Below are positions 32,830-41,872 of a stretch of DNA of 64,000 nucleotides, piece after piece (the first letter of the stretch is position 1; every line of letters begins with the position of its first letter). The stretch covers positions 1-64,000 of the forward strand of contig CADBKO010000002.1 of assembly GCA_902795345.1 (NCBI GenBank), given 5' to 3'. The notes below the pieces were generated by a model. The model did no database searches. It was not told the DNA's origin and worked only from the letters and a program-made list of their open reading frames with translations. The position numbers were made by a program, and so were the translations under genes. The stretch is from Oscillospiraceae bacterium (GTDB lineage: Bacteria; Bacillota; Clostridia; Oscillospirales; Oscillospiraceae).

Positions 32830-33336
32830 ATGGAAAAGAAAAAACGCAGACTGAATATCGTGGATATCGTGGTGATCGTGGTCATCCTGGCCGCAGTTGC
32901 CTTCGTGGGCTGGAAGCTGGCCCACCGGGGCGGCGACGCCCCCGCCGCCCGCCGGGGCACCATCCGCTTCGTGGTGGAGGTGGATGGCCTGCGCAAGGAC
33001 CTGTATGAGGGGACGGCGGCCCTGGTGCCCTGCCAGATGGCGGCCTCCGGCAACCTGGTGGACGGCTATATCCTGGAGAGCTGGGCCAATCCCGTGGAGG
33101 TCCTCAGCATCAAGGCCAAGAGCCCGGTCAACCAGAGCCTGGAGCAGGAGCTGGAGCCGGAGGAGGGCGTGGAATACGTCAACGCCTATTATCTCTGCGA
33201 GTGCGCCGTGGACCTGAACGACAAGCTGAACATGACGGGCAACCAGGAGATCCGCCTGGGCCGCAGCTATTATCTCAAGAGCGTGGACATCGAATTCAGC
33301 GGCTACATCATCAGCATGGAGAAGATCGAGGGATGA
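32830..33336 (+). CDS. DUF4330-type membrane-anchored protein
   Basis: The 168-residue protein has a lysine/arginine-rich start, a transmembrane helix (LNIVDIVVIVVILAAVAFVG, about 8-27), then an extracytoplasmic beta-rich domain. The N-terminal KRRLNIVDI block is the DUF4330 hallmark. Its function is unknown. Its last base pairs overlap the next gene (ATGA), and that gene overlaps the YgiQ gene in the same way, so the three form a tight operon. The divergent CsaB fusion suggests an envelope link. Confidence 0.75.
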   Translation: MEKKKRRLNIVDIVVIVVILAAVAFVGWKLAHRGGDAPAARRGTIRFVVEVDGLRKDLYEGTAALVPCQMAASGNLVDGYILESWANPVEVLSIKAKSPVNQSLEQELEPEEGVEYVNAYYLCECAVDLNDKLNMTGNQEIRLGRSYYLKSVDIEFSGYIISMEKIEG

Positions 33337-34475
33337 CCCGCATCTGGCTCCTGCGGCACGCCGAGGCGGAGGGGAACCTTTACCGCCGCATCCACGGCTG
33401 CACCGATTCCGGCCTGACGGAGCTTGGCTTCCGGCAGCTGAAGCCCCTGGGGGAGCGCTTTGCGGGCGTGCCCCTGGACGCGGTGTACGCCAGCGACCTG
33501 CGCCGCGCCCAACAGACGGCGGCGGCACTGGCGGAGCCCAAGGGCCTGACGGTGCGCATCCTGCCGGAGCTGCGGGAGGTAAACATGGGCGCCTGGGAGG
33601 ACCAGTGCTGGGGCTATGTGGCCCGCTTCGAGCCGGAGCAGTACCGCGCCCTGAACAAGGACCCGGCGAAATTCACCGTGCCCGGCTGCGAGCCCTATGA
33701 AGTCTCGGTCCGGCGCATCCTGGGGGCCGTCCGGCAGATCGCCGCGGAGAACCCCGGCGGGGAAGTGGCGGCGGTGGCCCACGGCTGCATCATCCGCATC
33801 CTGCTGGCCCAGCTGCTGGGGGTCCCCTCGGAGCAGATCTGGAGCGTGCCCCACGGGGACAATACCAGCGTGGCGGAGCTGGCGGTGGAGGACGGGGAGA
33901 TCCGCCTTCTCCGCTATAACGACAATTCCCATCTGCCCGAGGAGCTTTCCGCCTTCGCCAGGGAGGACTGGTGGAAGAAGGAGGAGACCACCGACGGGCG
34001 GGACCTCTACTATCTGCCCATGGACGTGGCCAGCGTAGCCGGGGGGAAGACCTATCTCCGCCGCTACCGGGAGACCTGGATCGCCTCCCACGGCACGGAC
34101 CTGGGGTTCAGCGACATCTACCTGACCAAGGCCAGGGCCAACGCCCTGGCGGACCCCATGACCGTGCTGGAGGTTTTCGCGGGGGAGGAGCCCTGCGGCA
34201 TGCTGGAGCTGAGCCCTCATAAGGGCGCCGGGGAAGGGGCCGGGCATATCACCCTGCTGTTCCTGGAGCGGGATTATCGGGACCGGGGCCTGGGCGTGCA
34301 GCTCCTGGGCCAGGCCGTCTCCTACTATCGGAAGCTGGGGCGGAAGTTCCTGCGGCTTCATGTTTCCGATACGAATATTAAAGCAATGAAATTTTACGAA
34401 AGCTGGGGTTTCCGCCGGGTGGACGCGGAGCCGGACAGCTTCGGAGAGACCTATGTGATGGAGAAGCCCCTATGA
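33333..34475 (+). CDS. Fusion: histidine phosphatase domain and GNAT acetyltransferase
   Basis: This is a 380-residue protein. The N-terminal half is a phosphoglycerate mutase-like phosphatase (LLRHAEAEGN, with the catalytic His in RHA; VYASDLRRAQQTA; AVAHGCIIR). From about 215 a GNAT domain follows, with HITLLFLERDYRDRGLGVQL as its acetyl-CoA segment and NIKAMKFYESWGFRRV. I know of both domains alone; their fusion is uncommon to me. The start is ATG 33333, overlapping the DUF4330 stop. The joint reaction is unknown. Confidence 0.82.
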   Translation: MTRIWLLRHAEAEGNLYRRIHGCTDSGLTELGFRQLKPLGERFAGVPLDAVYASDLRRAQQTAAALAEPKGLTVRILPELREVNMGAWEDQCWGYVARFEPEQYRALNKDPAKFTVPGCEPYEVSVRRILGAVRQIAAENPGGEVAAVAHGCIIRILLAQLLGVPSEQIWSVPHGDNTSVAELAVEDGEIRLLRYNDNSHLPEELSAFAREDWWKKEETTDGRDLYYLPMDVASVAGGKTYLRRYRETWIASHGTDLGFSDIYLTKARANALADPMTVLEVFAGEEPCGMLELSPHKGAGEGAGHITLLFLERDYRDRGLGVQLLGQAVSYYRKLGRKFLRLHVSDTNIKAMKFYESWGFRRVDAEPDSFGETYVMEKPL

Positions 34476-36517
34476 ACGGCGGCGGCTTCCTGCCCGTCAG
34501 CCGGGGGGATATGGCCGCCCGCGGCTGGGAGGATTACGACATCCTTCTCATCACGGGGGACGCCTATGTGGACCATCCCTCCTTCGGGACGCCGGTGATC
34601 GGGCGGCTGCTGGAATCGGCGGGCTACCGGGTGGCCATCCTGGCCCAGCCGGACTGGCACGACGCCGCGGCCATCCGGGCCATGGGGCGGCCCGAGCTCT
34701 GCTGCATGCTCTCCGCGGGGAACCTGGACAGCATGGTGGCCCACTATACGGCGGCCAAGCGCCGCCGGAGCGAGGATTTTTACAGCCCCGGCAAGAAGGC
34801 GGGCCTGCGGCCCGACCGGGCAGTCATCGCCTACACGGGCCGGGTGCGGGAGGCCTTCCCCGGCCTGCCCGTGATCGTGGGAGGGCTGGAAGCCTCCCTC
34901 CGCCGCTTCGCCCACTACGACTATTGGGACGACAAGGTGCGCCGCAGCGTGCTGGTGGATTCAGGCGCGGACCTGCTGACCTACGGCATGGGGGAGCGGG
35001 CCAGCCTGGAGATCGCCCGGCGGCTCCGGGCCGGGGAAAAGGTCGGGGAGCTGACGGACATCCGGGGCACCGCCTGCCTCCGGAAGGAGCGGGCGTGCGC
35101 CTTCGAGTTTTTGGAGATACCCTCCTTTGAGGAGGTGCGGGAGGACAAGCGGGCCTACGCGGAAGCCTGCCGGGAGGAGAACCGGGAGCATGACGCCATC
35201 CGGGGCAGGGCCCTTCTGCAGAAGCACGACGAGCGCTGGCTGGTGGTGAATCCCCCCGCCGCGCCTTTGGAGACGGCGGAGCTGGACGCCCTGGCGGCCC
35301 TGCCCTTCACCCGGGAGCCCCATCCCATGTACGACGCCCTGGGGGGCGTGCCCGCCATCGAGGAGGTGCGCTTCAGCATCATCCACAACCGGGGCTGCTT
35401 CGGGGGCTGCAATTTCTGCTCCCTGGCCTTCCACCAGGGAAGGTACGTCACCTCCCGCAGCCATGAAAGCGTCGTCGCGGAGGCGGAGGCCATGACCCGG
35501 CACCCCCTGTTCAAGGGCTATATCCACGATGTTGGAGGGCCCACGGCCAATTTCCGCCATCCCAGCTGCCTGAAACAGAAAAAGCTGGGCCTCTGCCCGG
35601 ACCGAAGCTGCCTCGCGCCGAAAGCCTGCCCCAATCTGGACGCGGACCATTCGGACTATATCGCCCTGCTGCGGAAGCTCCGGGCCATCCCCGGGGTGAA
35701 GAAGGTCTTTGTCCGCAGCGGCATCCGCTTCGACTATGTGCTGGCGGAGAAAAAGGACGATTTCCTGCGGGAGCTGACGAAATACCACGTCAGCGGGCAG
35801 CTGAAGGTGGCCCCGGAGCACTGCATCGACGCGGTGCTGGATAAAATGGGGAAGCCCAGGGCCGAGGTATTCGAGGCTTTCTGTGAGAAATACGAGGCCA
35901 TGAACGGCGCATTGGGCAAACAGCAGTATCTGGTGCCCTACCTCATGTCCTCCCATCCCGGCAGCACCCTGGGGGACGCGGTGAAGCTGGCCCTGTATCT
36001 GAAAAAACGGGGCGTCCGGCCCCGGCAGGTGCAGGATTTCTACCCCACCCCCGGCACCGTTTCCACCTGCATGTACTACACGGGGCTGGACCCCTTCACC
36101 ATGGAAAAGGTCTATGTGCCCCGCAGCTACCGGGAAAAGGAGCTCCAGCGGGCCCTTTTGCAGTGGTTCGACCCCGCAAAGAAGGCCCTGGTGCTGGAAG
36201 CCCTGAAAAAAGCCCACCGGGAGGACCTGATCGGCTACGGACCGGACCGGCTGGTGAGCCCGGAGAAGCCGGGCGGGGAAGCCCGGCACTTCGGGGACGG
36301 AAAAAGCGGTATTTCCGGGGAAAAGAAGCAAGGCTCCCCCCGCCCTGGGGGGCGTCCGGCGGGACAGAGGAAAAAATTGGAAGAAACAGAGAAGAAGGAC
36401 GCCGTCCGGCATTACGGGGACGGGAAAAGCGGCCCACCGCGGCAGAAGCGGCATACGGGCGCGCCGCCCCCGGCGGCCCGGCGCACCGGACCCCGGAAAG
36501 GCCCGGGGAAGAAGTAG
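34472..36517 (+). CDS. YgiQ family radical SAM protein
   Basis: This is a 681-residue protein. The N-terminal YgiQ domain (AARGWEDYDILLITGDAYVD) and IHNRGCFGGCNFCSL near 307-318 give the CxxxCxxC cluster of a radical SAM enzyme, with GGPTANF and the C-terminal YgiQ motifs VAPEHC and YLVPYLMSSHPG. The last 80 or so residues form a Lys/Arg/Gly-rich tail. The substrate of this family is not established. The start overlaps the previous gene by four bases. Confidence 0.9.
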   Translation: MNGGGFLPVSRGDMAARGWEDYDILLITGDAYVDHPSFGTPVIGRLLESAGYRVAILAQPDWHDAAAIRAMGRPELCCMLSAGNLDSMVAHYTAAKRRRSEDFYSPGKKAGLRPDRAVIAYTGRVREAFPGLPVIVGGLEASLRRFAHYDYWDDKVRRSVLVDSGADLLTYGMGERASLEIARRLRAGEKVGELTDIRGTACLRKERACAFEFLEIPSFEEVREDKRAYAEACREENREHDAIRGRALLQKHDERWLVVNPPAAPLETAELDALAALPFTREPHPMYDALGGVPAIEEVRFSIIHNRGCFGGCNFCSLAFHQGRYVTSRSHESVVAEAEAMTRHPLFKGYIHDVGGPTANFRHPSCLKQKKLGLCPDRSCLAPKACPNLDADHSDYIALLRKLRAIPGVKKVFVRSGIRFDYVLAEKKDDFLRELTKYHVSGQLKVAPEHCIDAVLDKMGKPRAEVFEAFCEKYEAMNGALGKQQYLVPYLMSSHPGSTLGDAVKLALYLKKRGVRPRQVQDFYPTPGTVSTCMYYTGLDPFTMEKVYVPRSYREKELQRALLQWFDPAKKALVLEALKKAHREDLIGYGPDRLVSPEKPGGEARHFGDGKSGISGEKKQGSPRPGGRPAGQRKKLEETEKKDAVRHYGDGKSGPPRQKRHTGAPPPAARRTGPRKGPGKK

Positions 36518-36526
36518 AAAAAGGGG

Positions 36527-36586
36527 AGAAGGGGACGGTTTCCCCTCCCAAAGCAGCGAGACGGGATAGGGAGCCGTCCCCTATCC
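36527..36586. repeat. GGGGACGG...CCGTCCCC palindrome between ygiQ and MATE genes
   Basis: GGGGACGGTTTCCCCTCCC and GGGATAGGGAGCCGTCCCC can pair around a loop. It is related to the GGGACGGTTC elements at 254 and 1118. It may terminate the operon at 36517. Confidence 0.6.
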
Positions 36587-36601
36587 CTTGGAGGAACCCC
36601 G

Positions 36602-37960
36602 TTGAGAGATATGACCACGGGCAGCGAAGCCCGACACATCATTGCCTTTGCCCTGCCCATCATGGGCGGGCTGGTATTGCAGCAGCTCTACAACACCGTG
36701 GACAGCGTGGTGGTGGGCCGGGTGCTGGGGGAACAGGCCCTCAGCGCCGTGGGCACCTGCGCCTCCCTGACCTTCTTCCTGGTCTCCTTCGCCACGGGCC
36801 TGTGCAACGGCGCGGGGGTGCTCTTCGCCCAGCTCTTCGGGGCCAAGCGGATGGAGGACCTGCGGCGCAGCCTCTCCACGGGCCTGCTGCTCCTGTCCGG
36901 GCTCAGCATCGTGATCGCCCTGCTGGCGGTGGTCTTTTCCGGGCCGCTGTTTGCATCCCTGAAGGTGCCGGAGGAGATCAAGGCGGCCGCCCTGGGCTAT
37001 TTCCGCATCTACTGCATCGGGCTCCTGTTCCAATTCGTCTACAATGTGGTGACGGCGGCCCTCCGCAGCGTGGGGGACAGCAAGGCCACCCTCTTTTTCC
37101 TGCTCATATCCAGCGTGCTGAATATCCTGCTGGATATGCTTTTCGTCATCGTCCTCAAGTGGGGCGTGGCGGGCACCGCCATCGCCACCGTCTTCTGCCA
37201 GGCGGTCTGCGCCGTGGTGAGCGTGGTCTATATGACGGGGAAATACGAGTTCTACCGCTTCGGGAAGGGCGAATTCCGCTATGAGGGGGAGAAAGCGAAG
37301 CTGATCCTGAAGCTGGGCATCCCCACCATGATCCAGATGTGCATCGTCTCCGGCGGCAACGTGCTGATCCAGCGGGTGGTGAACGACCTGGGCACCAGCG
37401 CCATTGCCGCCAACACCGCCGCGGGCAGGATCGAGGGCTATCTCTTCGTCCCCGCCCAGGGCCTGAACAACGGCGTCAGCACCTTCTCCGGCCAGAACGT
37501 CGGCGCCGGGAAGCCCGAGCGGGTCCGCTCCGGGCGGCGGAAGTCCCGCAGCATCCTGGTGCCCGTGGCCATCGTGATGGCGATCTTCCTCTTTATCTTC
37601 GCCAGGCAGCTCATCGCCCTCTTCGGCGTGGAGGGAGACGCCCTGACCCTGGGCATCAAGCATCTCCGCTTTATCGCGCCCTTCTTCGCCTTCTTCTGCC
37701 TGTATATGTCCAATGCCGGGGTCCTCACCGGCACCGGGGATGTGAAGGCCGCCTCCGGCATCACCCTGGTGGTGCTGGCCGTCCGGGTGGCGCTGACCTA
37801 TGTTTTCTGTTACGCCTTCCATATGGGCTTCGCCGCCCTCTATGTCCCCAATCCCATCGGCTGGGTCGTCGGGCTGGTGATCTCCTATCTCCGCTTCCGC
37901 GGCGGCAAGTGGGAGAGTATGAGCGTAGTGAAGTCAACTCGAAGCGCGGCTTCGAGTTGA
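36602..37960 (+). CDS. MATE family multidrug/Na+ efflux protein
   Basis: This 452-residue, twelve-helix protein has the MATE signature regions LPIMGGLVLQQLYNTVDSVV and VGRVLGEQALSAVG, and a second-half repeat with NDLGTSAIAANTAAGRIEGY. It exports drugs or metabolites using Na+ or H+. The start is probably TTG at 36602, because GGAGG ends seven bases before it; ATG 36611 is too far. The last dozen codons and the stop lie inside a palindromic repeat, so the C-terminal tail is likely repeat-encoded. Confidence 0.9.
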   Translation: MRDMTTGSEARHIIAFALPIMGGLVLQQLYNTVDSVVVGRVLGEQALSAVGTCASLTFFLVSFATGLCNGAGVLFAQLFGAKRMEDLRRSLSTGLLLLSGLSIVIALLAVVFSGPLFASLKVPEEIKAAALGYFRIYCIGLLFQFVYNVVTAALRSVGDSKATLFFLLISSVLNILLDMLFVIVLKWGVAGTAIATVFCQAVCAVVSVVYMTGKYEFYRFGKGEFRYEGEKAKLILKLGIPTMIQMCIVSGGNVLIQRVVNDLGTSAIAANTAAGRIEGYLFVPAQGLNNGVSTFSGQNVGAGKPERVRSGRRKSRSILVPVAIVMAIFLFIFARQLIALFGVEGDALTLGIKHLRFIAPFFAFFCLYMSNAGVLTGTGDVKAASGITLVVLAVRVALTYVFCYAFHMGFAALYVPNPIGWVVGLVISYLRFRGGKWESMSVVKSTRSAASS

Positions 37961-38060
37961 GAAAGGCTTGCGCTCCGTTTCCCGCACTCGCTGCGCTCGC
38001 ACAGTCACTCCGCGAGAAGTATTTTGGGGCAGAAATGAATTCCGCCCCAAAATGAGTCCG
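37921..38060. repeat. Palindromic repeat overlapping the MATE 3' end
   Basis: The first hairpin is TCAACTCGAAGC/GCTTCGAGTTGA at 37934-37960, and the TGA that stops the MATE gene is its last three bases. A middle segment CCCGCACTCGCTGCGCTCGC follows. The second hairpin, ATTTTGGGGC/GCCCCAAAAT (38021-38053), could act as a terminator. No gene lies between 37961 and 38140. Confidence 0.72.
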
Positions 38061-38140
38061 ATTCTTTTCGCATCTGCGGATGCGAACTCTGCGAGGCTTA
38101 TTTTCCGTATGAAACGTGTTCAAGGCGGTGAATGTTGTAA

Positions 38141-39076
38141 ATGACTGCATTGCAGGTGGCCCTGGAATTTGCCGTGATCGTGTTCCTGGGCATCTTCATC
38201 GTCCGCATCAGGCTGGTGGGGCCGGATTTCCGCTCCGCCCTGGCGAAATTCGTCACCAACGTGGCCCTGCCCTGCATGATCGCCCGCTCCCTCTATGCCC
38301 AGACGGACCGCTTCGCCGGCGTGGGAAAGGTGATGCTGCTGGCGGTGCTGGCGGTGCTCCTGCTCCTGGCCGGGGGCCAGGTGATCTATCTGCTGGCGGG
38401 GAAGGGGGACCTGGCGAAGTCCGCCCGCTTCTCCCTGGCCTTCGGCAACTTCACCTTCATGGGCTTCCCCGTGGTGGAAAGCCTTTACGGGGCCGACGGC
38501 CTCTTTGTTTTTACGCTGTTTACCCTGCCCATCCGCCTCTTCTTCTATTCCACGCCCGGTTTCCTGCTGCAGCCCACGGGGGAGAAGGCGAAAAAGCCGG
38601 GGTGGAAGGAGATCGGCAAGCTCTTTCTCTCGCCCCCCATCGTGGCGGTGTTCGTGGGCCTCGTGCTCTATGCCCTCCGCCTCCGCCCGCCCCTGTTCCT
38701 GGACAAGGCCGTCCAGGCCCTGGGCAGCACCGCCAGCGTTTTGGGCATGCTGCTGGTGGGCATGGGCATGGCGGGGATGAGCCTTCGGACCCTGTGGCAG
38801 CGGCGAAGGAGCCTGCTGATCGTCCTCACCAAGGCCGTAGTCTGCCCCCTTATCCTGCTGGGGCTGTTTCTGATCTTCCCCCTGGAGAGCGAGATCAAGC
38901 GCCCCCTGTTCCTCTATGGCGCGGTGCCCGTGCCCTCGCTGCTGACGGCCTTTTCCTATAACCTGGGCCGCAGCGAGGAAGCCTGCCAGGACGCTTCCGC
39001 CGCCGTGCTGCTGAGCACGCTGCTCAGCGTCGCCACCCTGCCCGTCTGGGCCATGGTGGGAGAAAGGCTCCTATGA
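38141..39076 (+). CDS. AEC (auxin efflux carrier) family transporter
   Basis: This is a 311-residue protein of about ten helices with the AEC pattern: VTNVALPCMIARSLY in the first half, FGNFTFMGFPVVESLYG as the conserved central motif, and LPVWAMV near the end. Members export organic anions such as malate or malonate; the substrate is unclear here. The ribosome binding site is weak (AAGGCGG about 12 bases before the ATG). The metallophosphoesterase gene starts ten bases after its stop. Confidence 0.85.
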   Translation: MTALQVALEFAVIVFLGIFIVRIRLVGPDFRSALAKFVTNVALPCMIARSLYAQTDRFAGVGKVMLLAVLAVLLLLAGGQVIYLLAGKGDLAKSARFSLAFGNFTFMGFPVVESLYGADGLFVFTLFTLPIRLFFYSTPGFLLQPTGEKAKKPGWKEIGKLFLSPPIVAVFVGLVLYALRLRPPLFLDKAVQALGSTASVLGMLLVGMGMAGMSLRTLWQRRRSLLIVLTKAVVCPLILLGLFLIFPLESEIKRPLFLYGAVPVPSLLTAFSYNLGRSEEACQDASAAVLLSTLLSVATLPVWAMVGERLL

Positions 39077-39086
39077 AGCAAGCGCC

Positions 39087-39938
39087 ATGAAAAGGAAACG
39101 AAAATTGCTTCCCGTCCTGCCGGTCGTCCTTCTGGGCCTGATCCTTCCCGGCTTTAACAGCTCCCTGAAAACCGTCCGCTATGAGGTGACTGCCGAAGGG
39201 CTTCCCCAGCCTGTGCGCATCGCCCTGGTGACGGATCTCCACGCCTGCGCTTACGGGCGGGGCCAGCGGAAGCTGCTGGACGCCGTGGAGGAGCTGGCCC
39301 CGGATCTCCTCCTCCTGGGCGGGGACATCTTCGACGATAAGCTGCCGGATGAAAAGGCGGCGATCTTCCTGCGGGAGGTCAGCCGGAAATATCCCTGCTT
39401 CTACGTTACCGGGAATCACGAATATTGGAGCGGGGAGGCCGCTTTTCAGGAGAAAATGGCCTGCCTGGAGGAATTCGGCATACGCCGTCTCTGCGGGGAG
39501 GCGGTCAGCGTGGAAGTGGGCAGCGCGGCGGTGGAGCTCTGCGGCGTGGACGACCCGGATGCCTGGGGAAACAGCCGGGGCTACACCGAATACGAGGACG
39601 GCAGCTTTCGGGAGCAGCTGGCCCGGGCAGCATCGCAGGCGGAGAACGGGCGGTATACCATCCTGCTGACCCACCGGCCGGAACAGCTGGCCCTCTATGC
39701 GTCCTTTGGCTTCGACCTGGTGCTGGCCGGCCATGCCCACGGGGGACAGTGGCGCATCCCCGGCATCCTCAACGGCCTCTATGCGCCGGATCAGGGCTTG
39801 TTCCCGCCCTATGCCGGGGGCAGGTATGAGCTGGACGGGACGGTCATGATCGTCAGTCGGGGCCTGGCGCGGGAGTCCACAAGAGTGCCCAGGTTCTATG
39901 ACCGCCCGGAGCTGGTCCTGATCGAATTGAAATCCTGA
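39087..39938 (+). CDS. YkuE-like metallophosphoesterase
   Basis: The 283-residue protein has an N-terminal membrane anchor ([17 protein letters not shown]), then the calcineurin-like motifs [36 protein letters not shown] and GHAHGGQWR, which supply the two-metal site. YkuE-type members are envelope-associated; substrates proposed in the family include phospholipid headgroup derivatives. It is probably cotranscribed with the AEC gene. Confidence 0.9.
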   Translation: MKRKRKLLPVLPVVLLGLILPGFNSSLKTVRYEVTAEGLPQPVRIALVTDLHACAYGRGQRKLLDAVEELAPDLLLLGGDIFDDKLPDEKAAIFLREVSRKYPCFYVTGNHEYWSGEAAFQEKMACLEEFGIRRLCGEAVSVEVGSAAVELCGVDDPDAWGNSRGYTEYEDGSFREQLARAASQAENGRYTILLTHRPEQLALYASFGFDLVLAGHAHGGQWRIPGILNGLYAPDQGLFPPYAGGRYELDGTVMIVSRGLARESTRVPRFYDRPELVLIELKS

Positions 39939-39970
39939 AATCCTTTTCTATTTTTTTTTCGGAGGATACT

Positions 39971-41341
39971 ATGTCCGATACCATTGCCGCCGTTGCCACC
40001 GCGAGAGGCCGCGCCGCCCTGGGGATCATCCGCCTCAGCGGAGAGGGGGCCGCCGCCCTGGCGGAGGCGGTTTTCCGTCCCCAGAAGGGCGGTGTCCTGC
40101 GGGACTTCGGGCCCCACCGGCTGGTGCTGGGGGAGGCCGTGGACGAGGAGGGCCGGGTCCTGGACCAGGTCCTGTGCACCTATGCCCTCGGCCCCCGCAG
40201 CTTCACCGGGGAGGACACGGCGGAGTTTCAGTGTCACGGCAGCCCCGCCGCCCTGCAGGAGTTGCTCCAAGTCCTGCTGCGGCAGGGGGCGCGCATGGCC
40301 CTGCCGGGGGAATTCAGCCGCCGGGCCTTCCTCAACGGGCGGCTGGACCTGAGCCAGGCCGAGGCCATCATGGACCTGATCGACGCGGAGACCCCCCTGG
40401 GGGTGCGCAACGCCGCCATGCAGCTGCGGGGGGCCGTCACCCAAAAGACGGAGAAGATCTATGACCTGCTGCTGGGCCTGCTGGCCCACTTCCAGGCGGT
40501 GGTGGACTACCCCGAGGAGGGGGTGGAGCCCCTGGAGGCCGCCGAGACCGCCGATACCCTGGCCCAGGCCGCCGGGCAGCTGGGAAGGCTGCGGCGCAGC
40601 TTCGAGCGGGGCAAGCTCATGAAGGAGGGCGTGAAATGCGCCATCCTGGGGAAACCCAATGCAGGCAAAAGCTCCCTGCTCAACGCCCTCTTGGGCTATG
40701 AGCGGGCCATCGTCACCGACGAAGCGGGCACCACCCGGGACACCCTGGAGGAAAAGCTCAGCCTGGGCGGGCTTCTGCTGCGGCTGACGGACACCGCCGG
40801 GCTGCGGGAAACTTCTTCCGCCGCCGAGGCGGAGGGGGTCCGCCGTGCCCGGGCCGCCGCCGGGGACGCGCGGCTGGTGCTGGCGGTGTTCGACGGTTCC
40901 GCCCCCCTGGGCCCGGAGGACGAGGCGGTGATCGCTTCGGCCAAGGCCGCCCCCGCCGCCGTGGCCCTGCTGAACAAGGAGGATCTGCCCCGTCTGGCGG
41001 ACCGGCAGAGGCTGGAAAGGGAATTCGATACCGTGCTGTCCATCTCCGCCCGCACCGGCGCGGGGCTGGAGGAGCTGGAAAGGGCCCTGGAAAAGCTGCT
41101 GGGGGCGGAGGAGCCCCTGAACCCGGGGGAGATCCTCACCAACGAGCGGCAGTACGACGCCATTTTCCGGGCGGAGGCCGCCGTGCGCCGGGCTTCCGAA
41201 GCCCTGCGGGCGGGCTTTACCCCCGACGCGGTGCTGACGGACGCGGAGGAAGCCCTGGCCGCCCTGGGAGAGGTCAGCGGGCGGACATTGCGGGAGGACC
41301 TGGTGGAAGCGGTGTTTTCCCGATTTTGTGTGGGAAAATGA
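39971..41341 (+). CDS. mnmE: tRNA modification GTPase MnmE
   Basis: The 456-residue protein has an N-terminal folate-binding domain ([20 protein letters not shown]), a helical domain, the G domain ([26 protein letters not shown]) and the C-terminal CVGK with the Cys of the CxGK motif. With MnmG it makes cmnm5 on tRNA wobble U34. A GGAGG site precedes the ATG. In many Firmicutes mnmE is next to rsmG and parAB; here it is about 10 kb beyond parA, which suggests rearrangement of that cluster. Confidence 0.96.
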   Translation: MSDTIAAVATARGRAALGIIRLSGEGAAALAEAVFRPQKGGVLRDFGPHRLVLGEAVDEEGRVLDQVLCTYALGPRSFTGEDTAEFQCHGSPAALQELLQVLLRQGARMALPGEFSRRAFLNGRLDLSQAEAIMDLIDAETPLGVRNAAMQLRGAVTQKTEKIYDLLLGLLAHFQAVVDYPEEGVEPLEAAETADTLAQAAGQLGRLRRSFERGKLMKEGVKCAILGKPNAGKSSLLNALLGYERAIVTDEAGTTRDTLEEKLSLGGLLLRLTDTAGLRETSSAAEAEGVRRARAAAGDARLVLAVFDGSAPLGPEDEAVIASAKAAPAAVALLNKEDLPRLADRQRLEREFDTVLSISARTGAGLEELERALEKLLGAEEPLNPGEILTNERQYDAIFRAEAAVRRASEALRAGFTPDAVLTDAEEALAALGEVSGRTLREDLVEAVFSRFCVGK

Positions 41342-41397
41342 CATAGCGAAGGGGACGACGGAAGGAGCCCGGGCTGTCGGAGCGGTTGCGAAAACCG

Positions 41398-41448
41398 AAG
41401 CTGACTCCCTCAGTCAGCTTCGCTGACAGCTCCCTCAGAGAGGGAGCC
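41398..41448. repeat. CTGACTCCCTCAGTCAG palindromic repeat
   Basis: CTGACTCCCTCAGTCAGCTT, then CGCTGACAGCTCCCTCAGAG and AGGGAG, fold into nested stems. Copies lie at 4097 and 10577. The rest of the gap to 41563 shows only a short CAAAATGCAAACG/CGTTGG half-hairpin and no gene. Confidence 0.65.
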
Positions 41449-41563
41449 CTCTCCAAAATGCAAACGCTGCGTTGGTTCACAGCTTGGCTGAAACCGTGTG
41501 TTTCCGCGGGAAAGTGCAGATGAAAGGCCGATGACAGAATAACCTGAACGGAGAAAAACGCTT

Positions 41564-41863
41564 ATGAAAAAGGTCATTCTCAGCGCCGACGGGGACCAGT
41601 ATCTCTATTCCGTGCCGGACCCGGTGGCGGAACACCTGGATCGGTTCTGCATGGAATTTCTGCACTGGATGCAGCGCACCCCGGCGGGAAAGAAATACTG
41701 GGTTGGACGGGGATATATGTATACGGAGGCGGATTTCATCGACTGGCTGAATGAGAACCGCTTCCCGGGGCAGCGGTCCCAGCTCCTTGAGGACCTGGGC
41801 GACTGGAATCTCCAGGAGAAGATCTTCGCGGAACACCCGGATATTCCACATTTTAATTTCTAG
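41564..41863 (+). CDS. Conserved-looking protein of unknown function (99 aa)
   Basis: It begins MKKVILSADGDQYLYSVPDP and ends PHFNF; it is acidic and rich in Trp, Tyr and Phe, with no transmembrane helix and no known motif. The last part (WLNENRFPGQRSQLLEDLGD) looks structured. A GGAGA site precedes the ATG. It is nine bases upstream of the galactokinase-like gene, so the two are cotranscribed. I do not recognise the family. Confidence 0.65.
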   Translation: MKKVILSADGDQYLYSVPDPVAEHLDRFCMEFLHWMQRTPAGKKYWVGRGYMYTEADFIDWLNENRFPGQRSQLLEDLGDWNLQEKIFAEHPDIPHFNF

Positions 41864-41872
41864 GAGAAAACG

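Noticed and set aside
32698..33528. An in-frame extension of the GT4-CsaB gene to 33528
   Set aside because: It would overlap the DUF4330 gene and its promoter on the other strand, and the added residues have no domain.
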